Below, one piece after another: positions 17,383-23,926 of a DNA stretch of 54,729 nt. The position numbers were made by a program, and so were the translations under genes. Origin of the DNA: an uncultured Bacilli bacterium (lineage in GTDB: Bacteria; Bacillota_I; Bacilli_A; RF39; UBA660); NCBI GenBank assembly GCA_949025205.1, contig CARMXJ010000005.1, forward strand, positions 1 to 54,729. Direction: 5' to 3'. Position 1 is the stretch's first letter. Each line of letters starts with the position of its first letter. A model generated the notes under the pieces. That model was not told the DNA's origin, made no database searches, and saw nothing but the letters and a program-made list of their open reading frames with translations.

Positions 17383-18303
17383 TTAATTATGTTTATTTAA
17401 ACGAATTGTGTAATTTTTAAATATACTAATTCCTAAACAACCAATATCAGATGTTTGGTACCCATTTTTCCACAATACATATGGCAAAGCTAATTGATCA
17501 CGCATGCTTTTAGTATTACAAAATTCGTTCCACCATGCTTCTAAAATAGACATTGCATTTTTATTTTGCATATCAACTACAATAACGCCAGCTTCAAACA
17601 TTCCATAATGCTCAGGAAAACTTTCTGATTTATATTTTATCATTTGTTCATTTATTTGATGATAATTCCCACGTTTCCATAATTTACAGGCTTTAGCTTC
17701 ATTGTATATACAATCTCTTGCGCTATGCCTATGCAATGCGAGACCTGTTTTTTTAGAGCAAAAAGTGATCATCTTTCTAATATCAGAAATTACTTGAATA
17801 CTACCATCTATATAAATTGCATAATCATAACTTTCAAAAAAAGAAAAGGGATGTAATTTTATATAGCGATTTAACAATACATTGTTATTTAAATCGATTT
17901 CATCTGGTATTTTTATTATTTTAAAATATTCTTCATATTCTTTATATTTTTGAGGACAATTAGTAATTAAGTAAAAATCAACATTATTAAACTTTACTAA
18001 CGGGATCTTTAAATCATCATAATTTCCTACAATGCAAGTATAAACTGCTATTCTTTTTTTTGTATAATCCTCTTTATTATTTTCATAATTTTCTTGATAA
18101 ACCTTACGAATATTATATTTCTTTCGTATAACTTTAGTAGCACAATAATCATGTAACCATTTATGTATCTTCTTAAATTGAAAAGATTTTAGATACTTTT
18201 TTATAACCATAATATTACAGCCCAAATGGTATTCTTTGCTATCTTTTAATTCAATATTTTCCTTGTTTAACTTCTCAATTATATCATATAAGTTATTTTG
18301 CAT
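17383..18303 (-). CDS. DUF616-type (TOD1/MUCI70-like) glycosyltransferase
   Basis: 306 residues. From about residue 80 it shows the DUF616 pattern: KRIAVYTCIVGNYDDLK, DFYLITNCP, NRYIKLHPFSFFESYDYAIY and IDGSIQVI (the acidic motif that likely binds the metal and donor), then ALHRHSARDCIYNEA and MRDQLALPYVLWKNGY. I place the start at ATG 18303, because AGGAGGG lies 8 bases upstream and the frame no longer overlaps the polymerase gene; the longer frame to 18381 lacks a good binding site. It presumably adds one sugar of the repeat unit in the cytoplasm. Confidence 0.82.
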   Translation of the reverse strand: MQNNLYDIIEKLNKENIELKDSKEYHLGCNIMVIKKYLKSFQFKKIHKWLHDYCATKVIRKKYNIRKVYQENYENNKEDYTKKRIAVYTCIVGNYDDLKIPLVKFNNVDFYLITNCPQKYKEYEEYFKIIKIPDEIDLNNNVLLNRYIKLHPFSFFESYDYAIYIDGSIQVISDIRKMITFCSKKTGLALHRHSARDCIYNEAKACKLWKRGNYHQINEQMIKYKSESFPEHYGMFEAGVIVVDMQNKNAMSILEAWWNEFCNTKSMRDQLALPYVLWKNGYQTSDIGCLGISIFKNYTIRLNKHN

Positions 18304-18319
18304 AGTAGTAGCCCTCCTC

Positions 18320-19411
18320 TTAAAATAAAAGTTGCTGAAACGCATCAAATGATACCGCTGAAAAGAAAACCAAATTTTCAAATATTGCTAGTAGAACAAT
18401 TACAACATTATAGTTTAACTTGATTTTCAAAAAACTTGTATATTTTACATCATAAACATAACTAACTAAAAGCATTATATAATTTAAAATCCAAATAGGT
18501 CTTGCCAAACGTATAAAATTTACATCGAATCTTAAAAAAGGAATCAAAAATAAAGTAGCAAGATTTAAATATTCCATAAATTTTACAAATCTATATTCCT
18601 TAGTATTCTCATTACAATTATTTAATATTTTTATTGTTAAATTACGGATCATAAAAAAGTTTAAGATAAGAATCCCACAATAAGCAATAAATCCTAAAAA
18701 GCCTGCTGCTCCAGATGAATAAAAATAACGAGTAATTTTACCACCACTTATAAAATGAGAAAAAAATTGAATAATTAATTCTTTTTGAAAAAAAGTTAAG
18801 AACAAAAATATAACACAAAGAGTTAATATGAAAGGAACAAAACGTTGAATTTTTTTGTTTTGTAAAAAGGGAATTAACAATAAATAAAAAATAAAAGAAC
18901 TATGAATACTAGCTGCTAATAAAACAAATAACATACCTTTTAAAAAATTTTTAATATTTTCTTCTGCAAAAAATCTTGTTGAGCAAATAAATAAAGCACT
19001 AGCTACTAAAAAACGAAATTGTATGCAATCTAAAAGAAACGGAAATATTAAATATAACAACCAAAAATAACGTTTTTTTCTATAATCGGTTACAAAATGT
19101 TGTAAAGTAGAATTAATTGTCATAAAAGCCATTAATGAGAATATAGTTTTAAAAACTCGATAATTCAAATGTAAAAGATTGCCAAATTTACAGAGATAAA
19201 GCCAACCAATTCCTGTAGACAAATAATTTCTTCCTGCTCCAATAACATCATAAACCATCTTATAATTATTAAAATCAGGTATATCAGTTTGTACAAATAC
19301 AATTAAACCTAAAAACAAAAATACTAATAAATCATAATGTTTAATATTCCTAAATAAAAAACCTACTATAATTAATAGAATATATAATATAAAAAACATA
19401 ATCCTATTCAC
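18320..19411 (-). CDS. EpsG-family polysaccharide polymerase (Wzy type)
   Basis: A 363-residue protein with about ten membrane segments. The early DIPDFNNYKMVYD block, the STGIGWLYLCKFGNLL motif and the QFRFLVASALFICSTRFF segment fit the EpsG/Wzy group, in which aspartate- and arginine-bearing loops face outside. It would polymerise flipped repeat units. It starts 8 bases inside the end of the GT2 gene (19404-19411 overlap). Wzy-type proteins have low sequence identity, so the call rests on topology, these motifs and position. Confidence 0.82.
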   Translation of the reverse strand: MNRIMFFILYILLIIVGFLFRNIKHYDLLVFLFLGLIVFVQTDIPDFNNYKMVYDVIGAGRNYLSTGIGWLYLCKFGNLLHLNYRVFKTIFSLMAFMTINSTLQHFVTDYRKKRYFWLLYLIFPFLLDCIQFRFLVASALFICSTRFFAEENIKNFLKGMLFVLLAASIHSSFIFYLLLIPFLQNKKIQRFVPFILTLCVIFLFLTFFQKELIIQFFSHFISGGKITRYFYSSGAAGFLGFIAYCGILILNFFMIRNLTIKILNNCNENTKEYRFVKFMEYLNLATLFLIPFLRFDVNFIRLARPIWILNYIMLLVSYVYDVKYTSFLKIKLNYNVVIVLLAIFENLVFFSAVSFDAFQQLLF

Positions 19412-20363
19412 CTACTCTCGCTTTTATAATAGAAAGAAAATCAACAATGCATGAATCAATAATTCCATATTTAAATACGGCTTTAAATATATTTTTTATT
19501 GCTTTTAGAACACTTTTATTTTTTAAAGCAATATATCGCAGTTCTAACAATTCATTTAATTTTTGCAAATATTTTAAATCCTTTTGAGCAACATTGTCTA
19601 CTTGTTTTAAATAATTAAACATTTCAACGTGCTCTCTCATAAAAATATAACACGATTCCATTCTTTTTTCACAACTAGTTTGCCTATTAAGTCCAATCGT
19701 ATTTGCTGAATGAATTCGATATTGAATTAATTCTTTATTATAAAAATATAAACCACTTTGTTGAGCAGCTATTACATTTAATAACCAATCATGTGGTACA
19801 TTTAAATTACAACTCAAAAAAATATTCTTTAATTCACTCCTAAAAACACATGTACAACCAGGAGATATATTATATGTTAAGACTCTTTTCAAACAAATAG
19901 AAACACAATCATTCTTCTTAATATTTTTTCGGATAAGATTATTATTGGAAGAAAATAAACGTTTTTGATATTTTATCGCATTATTATCTTGAAAAAATTT
20001 TTGAAAAGAACAATTCAAAGTTAAAATATTAGAATTACTATCCAAAATATCTACCATTTCTTTAATCTTATTTTTATCCCATATATCATCTTGATCACAT
20101 AAAAATATATAATCTCCACTGGTTTTAGAGATTGACTTTTTAAACGAATAAATATAGCCATGATTCACAGTATTTCTTACTAAATGCCAATTTATAAGAT
20201 TATTTTTTTCAATATAATCATTAACAATATTTACTGTATCATCAGTAGAAGCATCATCTACAATAATCACTTCATCAACTTTTTTAGATTGCTTATTTAA
20301 AGAATCTAATTGTTGAAAAATATATTTAGAACCATTGTAAGTTGTCATGGCAACTGATATCAT
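19404..20363 (-). CDS. Family 2 glycosyltransferase
   Basis: GT-A fold enzyme of 319 residues. The N-terminus MISVAMTTYNGSKYIFQQLD, the strand VIIVDDASTDDTV, and the metal-binding FLCDQDDIWDKNKI are all typical of GT2. A later block SPGCTCVFRSEL is common in rhamnosyl- and galactosyltransferases of capsule loci. I start at ATG 20363; an in-frame TTG at 20381 would add six residues and lacks a better binding site. The gene overlaps the polymerase gene start by 8 bases, so it is part of the same translation unit. Confidence 0.92.
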   Translation of the reverse strand: MISVAMTTYNGSKYIFQQLDSLNKQSKKVDEVIIVDDASTDDTVNIVNDYIEKNNLINWHLVRNTVNHGYIYSFKKSISKTSGDYIFLCDQDDIWDKNKIKEMVDILDSNSNILTLNCSFQKFFQDNNAIKYQKRLFSSNNNLIRKNIKKNDCVSICLKRVLTYNISPGCTCVFRSELKNIFLSCNLNVPHDWLLNVIAAQQSGLYFYNKELIQYRIHSANTIGLNRQTSCEKRMESCYIFMREHVEMFNYLKQVDNVAQKDLKYLQKLNELLELRYIALKNKSVLKAIKNIFKAVFKYGIIDSCIVDFLSIIKARVGE

Positions 20364-20391
20364 ACAACCATCTTCTTTCAAATTAAATTTT

Positions 20392-21330
20392 TCAATCTAT
20401 TAAAATCCAATCCTTTTCATAAATATCTGGATTTGGTCCAAAGTTTAACCATTTTCTTGGAGCGATAACTATTTTATCATTATTTCTAGATAAAAATTGT
20501 GCCCACCAACTAAAGGTACTATTTGAAATAATAAAATGCTTACATTTATACATTAATCTCAACTTTTCCCAAACAGGATCATTGCCTTCCTCAAATATAG
20601 TATTTTCTGGAAATTTCATATTTTGCTTAACCCACTCAATATCATCTGAAAAAATAACAAATCGTGGATTTTTTAACTTTTTACTCATAATCTCAATAGC
20701 TTTATAAAAATACTTATCATCACAAATAAAATGTCTTCTTTTATAGATTTCATTAGTCAAAAAATCTCCACGGCGAATACTAATACAAACCGAATTTTCA
20801 GATTCAATAATTTTATATAAAGAAAAATTTTTTTCTAATTCTTTATATTTTGGAGTAAACTCCTTTTGAAGATCTTCTTTAATCTCTTTAAAATATTGCA
20901 AAGATTCAAAGTACCCATAAAAAACTTTTCTTTTGCGAATCTTAAAATGAAAAGGATAATAACCTATAGTAAACCAATAAATACCAATAAAATTATAAAT
21001 TTTTTGAATAAAACATTCTATTTTTTGTCGTTTAATATCAAAATTCTGTGGTTTAATTATTTTTTTGGCAAGAAATAAAATTCCAGATAATATAATTAGC
21101 AATATTTTTTGAAAAAAATTACAAGAAATATTATCAACTTCTTGAAAATTTTCCAAATTAAAATCATTTAATGAATTTTTAAATCCTTCAGAAGATTTTC
21201 CCTTTTTCTCAACATGCTTAAAGCAAAAAAACATTCTTTCATTAGGATAATTTTTCAGCTGCATGGCACGCATTGATGCATATTGAAACATTTGATTTCC
21301 TAAACGCCCTTTCATTACTTTATATATCAT
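20392..21330 (-). CDS. Alpha-1,2-fucosyltransferase-like protein (GT11)
   Basis: 312 residues with the GT11 signature motifs: N-terminal MKGRLGNQMFQYASMRAM, a central VCISIRRGDFLTNE containing the H/S-x-RRGD donor-binding motif, FVIFSDDIEWVKQN, and SNSTFSWWAQFLS near the C-terminus. It would transfer fucose from GDP-fucose onto a galactose-type acceptor. No gmd or fcl gene for GDP-fucose synthesis is in the window, so the donor must be made elsewhere, or the enzyme uses another GDP-sugar. Very AT-rich coding region. Confidence 0.9.
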   Translation of the reverse strand: MIYKVMKGRLGNQMFQYASMRAMQLKNYPNERMFFCFKHVEKKGKSSEGFKNSLNDFNLENFQEVDNISCNFFQKILLIILSGILFLAKKIIKPQNFDIKRQKIECFIQKIYNFIGIYWFTIGYYPFHFKIRKRKVFYGYFESLQYFKEIKEDLQKEFTPKYKELEKNFSLYKIIESENSVCISIRRGDFLTNEIYKRRHFICDDKYFYKAIEIMSKKLKNPRFVIFSDDIEWVKQNMKFPENTIFEEGNDPVWEKLRLMYKCKHFIISNSTFSWWAQFLSRNNDKIVIAPRKWLNFGPNPDIYEKDWILID

Positions 21331-21341
21331 TAATATCGCCT

Positions 21342-21944
21342 CTATTTTTGATTAATATGCCAATTATTATACATTCCTAAATACTCTTTATTTTCTTTTG
21401 AATCACTAGACCATGGTCCTTTTAATAAAGTATCACTATAAACATAAAAATCTGTTTTAACAACCTTTTTTGATTTTTCAAAAACATTTAACGCAGCTAT
21501 TTTAACTTCTGAGTTTTGAAAAAAGTTTTCTACAGCTTCTTTAACATATTTAATGGTAAACCCAGTATCTACTGAATCATCAATAACGAGTATTTTTTTA
21601 GAATCTTTATATCTACTCCAAACATCTTCATTAAAAATAATATTTCTTTCATAATTATTTTCATGAACATTTGACTTAAACTCACGTTCTCTTAATATTT
21701 TTTTTAATTTTGTCGGAATAATTTGTAATAAAGGTTGTACTATTTTTTTTAATTTTCCACCTTTTCTCTTAGCAGATATTTCTAATAAAGGACAATCATT
21801 TAGATCTGCTAATTGCTTTCCAATCAGATAAGAACCCCTAGCAACAAATATAACACAATCATACTGGTATTCTTTGCTTATTTGATTATGTAATTTTTTT
21901 GTTTCCTCTTCTAAATTTTCTATAGATACCTCTAAAAATTCCAT
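21342..21944 (-). CDS. Phosphoribosyltransferase-domain protein in the polysaccharide locus
   Basis: 200 residues. The PRPP-binding motif is clear in KKILVIDDSVDTGFTIKYV (two acidic residues followed by D-T-G-x-T), and an early CVIFVARGSYLIGKQLAD block matches the type I phosphoribosyltransferase fold. No clear nucleobase-specificity hood is recognisable. The gene overlaps the PHP gene by 59 bases, but ATG 21944 has an excellent AGAGGTGATG binding site, so the overlap is probably real. Possible jobs are making a phosphoribosyl precursor for the polymer or nucleotide salvage; the first is suggested only by position. Confidence 0.75.
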   Translation of the reverse strand: MEFLEVSIENLEEETKKLHNQISKEYQYDCVIFVARGSYLIGKQLADLNDCPLLEISAKRKGGKLKKIVQPLLQIIPTKLKKILREREFKSNVHENNYERNIIFNEDVWSRYKDSKKILVIDDSVDTGFTIKYVKEAVENFFQNSEVKIAALNVFEKSKKVVKTDFYVYSDTLLKGPWSSDSKENKEYLGMYNNWHINQK

Positions 21945-22608
21945 TTACATCACCTCTTTTTAACATTTTTAAACCTCTAACGATTTTTGTATTAAAATGT
22001 GCTATTGAAAGACACTTTTTTTCATAATAACTATCTAATATGTTTTCTGAAAGCAAATCTTTTTTTTCAAAAGAATTTAATATACAATAATTCCTACCTA
22101 GTTCATAAAAAGTATGTGCATCACTTCCCACCACTTTTCTTAAATGTAATTTTTCAGCAATTTTTTCTTGTTCTTTAGAAAAACTACTCTTTATATTCCT
22201 TCCGTTATGAATTTCGATAAAATCAACATCGGAAGCAATACCTCTCAAGGCTAACTCATTAATGACTGTTTTTGCTCTTTTCTCATCATAAGGATGAGGA
22301 ATGTAAACCAAACCATTCTGCTTTTTTATTTCAATAACTGTTTCTTTAGCAGTTAGATTAGGTTCAATTTTCTTTTTTAAAAATAACCCTATAATTTCTC
22401 CATCTGACGTAAAAATTTCTTCCCCAACTATTACTATAATACCATATTTAGAAAGAATTCTTTTATATTTAATAGCACCTTTTATTTCATTATGGTCAGT
22501 AATAGCAATGGCTTTAATCTTTTTTATTTTGCACATTAATAAAATAAACGGCCAGGTCAACATACTATCTTTAGAATAAATAGTATGAACATGAAATTCT
22601 ACCTTCAA
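21886..22608 (-). CDS. PHP-domain metal-dependent phosphoesterase (TrpH/YciV type)
   Basis: 240 residues with the complete PHP metal site: EFHVHTIYSKDS, AIAITDHNEIKG, VGEEIFTSDG, IPHPYDEKRA, EIHNGRN and VVGSDAHTFYELG. This is a different PHP branch from the CpsB phosphatases and resembles TrpH-type phosphoesterases acting on small phosphate esters or nucleotides. The start is TTG 22608, with AAAGGAG 10 bases upstream. It is first after a terminator-like hairpin and overlaps the phosphoribosyltransferase gene, which suggests a joint pathway. The substrate is unknown. Confidence 0.85.
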   Translation of the reverse strand: MKVEFHVHTIYSKDSMLTWPFILLMCKIKKIKAIAITDHNEIKGAIKYKRILSKYGIIVIVGEEIFTSDGEIIGLFLKKKIEPNLTAKETVIEIKKQNGLVYIPHPYDEKRAKTVINELALRGIASDVDFIEIHNGRNIKSSFSKEQEKIAEKLHLRKVVGSDAHTFYELGRNYCILNSFEKKDLLSENILDSYYEKKCLSIAHFNTKIVRGLKMLKRGDVNGIFRGIYRKFRRGNKKIT

Positions 22609-22646
22609 AATATTCTGCTCCTTTCTAAATGATTAAAATAAATTGT

Positions 22647-22686
22647 AAAAAAAAAGCTATATAAGGCACCTACCTAGTATATAGCA
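22647..22686 (-). terminator. Intrinsic terminator or attenuator inside the polysaccharide locus
   Basis: On the minus strand GCTATATA (22678-22685) pairs with TATATAGC (22656-22663) around a 14-base loop and is followed by nine T. It lies between the priming sugar transferase and the rest of the operon. I see no convincing promoter between it and the PHP gene, so partial termination (attenuation) of the downstream genes is possible. Confidence 0.75.
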
Positions 22687-22725
22687 TCTTGTAAATTTTT
22701 GTACCCTTTTTATTCCTATTAATTC

Positions 22726-23403
22726 CTACTCTGCTCCATCTTTTTTAAAGACTTGCATCATTGTTTTAAAAATAATTTCTAAATCTAATTTAAAACTTTG
22801 TATTTTACTATATTTTCTTTCAAATACTAATCTTTCATAAAAACTAGTATTGCTTCTGCCATTTGTTTGCCATAAACCTGTAATTCCTGGTTTGGTTGAA
22901 ACAATGGCTTTATAGAACTCTCCCATATCCTCTTTTTCGCGAGGTAAATAAGGACGATTACCAACTAAACTCATTTGTCCTAAAAATACATTAATAAATT
23001 GTGGTATTTCATCTAATGACGTTTTTCTTAAAAATTTTCCAATCCTTGTAATTCTTGGATCATCTTTCACTTTTTTATTTACAAAATATTCATTTCTAAA
23101 TTTTGGATTTTTTCGCATTAGTTCTACTAGCACATCATCCGCATTTGGCACCATGGTTCTAAATTTATACATATAAAATAATTCCCCATTTTTGCCAATT
23201 CTTTTTTGTTTAAAAAATATACTATTATGGTCTCTATTTTTAATAGAGACAGCTTTTATTATAAAAGCTAAAGGAATCATCATCAGTATTCCAAAAAAAC
23301 CTACAAGAATATCAAATATACGTTTAACAGTTACATAAAATATCTTATGAATACTAGTACTTGCATCTACTTTTTCTTTCAACATCACACTATCTGAATT
23401 CAT
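22726..23403 (-). CDS. Priming glycosyl-1-phosphate transferase (bacterial sugar transferase)
   Basis: A polyprenyl-phosphate phosphoglycosyltransferase that starts repeat-unit synthesis by moving a sugar-1-phosphate onto undecaprenyl phosphate. Over 225 residues it has one membrane or re-entrant helix (about 30-55) and the catalytic core YKFRTMVPNADD, RITRIGKFLRKTSLDEIPQF and MSLVGNRPYLPRE, then KPGITGLWQTNGRS. It is the short single-helix form without the extra N-terminal domain. It is the first gene of the locus, with an extended -10 promoter upstream and a terminator-like hairpin directly downstream. The choice of first sugar cannot be read from the sequence. Confidence 0.94.
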   Translation of the reverse strand: MNSDSVMLKEKVDASTSIHKIFYVTVKRIFDILVGFFGILMMIPLAFIIKAVSIKNRDHNSIFFKQKRIGKNGELFYMYKFRTMVPNADDVLVELMRKNPKFRNEYFVNKKVKDDPRITRIGKFLRKTSLDEIPQFINVFLGQMSLVGNRPYLPREKEDMGEFYKAIVSTKPGITGLWQTNGRSNTSFYERLVFERKYSKIQSFKLDLEIIFKTMMQVFKKDGAE

Positions 23404-23484
23404 AACCTATATCCTCCCTAAATACATTCTTTTATAACTCTACTCTCTTTTTAGATTATAGCATAAGCAAGTAAAATTGGCTAT

Positions 23485-23512
23485 AGTATAACACAAATTT
23501 GACAAAAGTCTA
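23485..23512 (-). promoter_or_regulatory. Likely promoter of the polysaccharide locus
   Basis: On the minus strand an extended -10, TGTTATACT (TATACT at 23485-23490), lies 81 bases upstream of the priming transferase start. The -35 is weak (TAGACT, 16-base spacing). A perfect 12-base palindrome sits just upstream at 23521-23532. Confidence 0.5.
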
Positions 23513-23520
23513 CAAAAAAT

Positions 23521-23532
23521 TACAAATTTGTA
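23521..23532. promoter_or_regulatory. Palindrome TACAAATTTGTA, possible operator
   Basis: A perfect 12-base palindrome centred about 15 bases upstream of the weak -35 of the polysaccharide promoter. This is a common place for activator binding. It is AT-rich in an AT-rich genome, so chance cannot be excluded. Confidence 0.3.
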
Positions 23533-23621
23533 CCAGAATAGGCATTTTTTTACTATATTTTTTATTTTTTTTTTGGTACTAACTAATCATGTCACTTAAA
23601 TCGTATTTTTATTCAAGCAAA

Positions 23622-23656
23622 AAGAAAAAAAGCTATTCGTTTTCACCAATAGCTTC
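23622..23656 (-). terminator. Intrinsic terminator ending the mra operon
   Basis: On the minus strand AGCTATT (23648-23654) pairs with AATAGCT (23631-23637) around a loop of about 10 bases, followed by seven T. The stem includes the last codons and stop of the DUF1292 gene. It closes the operon that starts at mraZ. Confidence 0.8.
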
Positions 23657-23926
23657 TTCTGCCATTTCTTTAAATAGATCAAAAAACAATCTAGCAACTT
23701 CTTGTAATTCTTTTTCATCTGTTACTCTCTCTACAGATTCTTCCCCATCTTTCATCACTCTTCTTGCAATAAATTGATTTTGTTCAATCAAATTTTCTTC
23801 TTTATCTACTTCGATTAAATAAAGATAAGTTGCATCATTATGTTCTACCATATTGGCAACGGTATAATCTTTATCTTCTTTATTTTCTTCAATCGTTAAA
23901 ATATCATATAATGCAATCGGACTCAT
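23633..23926 (-). CDS. DUF1292-family small acidic protein
   Basis: 97 residues, acidic, with no signal or membrane segment. The beta-strand pattern ALYDILTIEENKEDKDY, then TYLYLIEVD and a final VTDEKELQEVARLFFDLFKEM helix, fits DUF1292 proteins, whose function is unknown. It begins at the base where the 917-aa protein ends (23926), so translation is coupled, and it ends in a terminator. In Bacillus relatives this family sits elsewhere, so its place at the end of the mra operon is unusual. Confidence 0.65.
   Translation of the reverse strand: MSPIALYDILTIEENKEDKDYTVANMVEHNDATYLYLIEVDKEENLIEQNQFIARRVMKDGEESVERVTDEKELQEVARLFFDLFKEMAEEAIGENE

Noticed and set aside
10945..23403. ABC-transporter-dependent export of the polysaccharide
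   Set aside because: There is no wzm/wzt pair; a Wzx flippase and an EpsG/Wzy polymerase are present instead.
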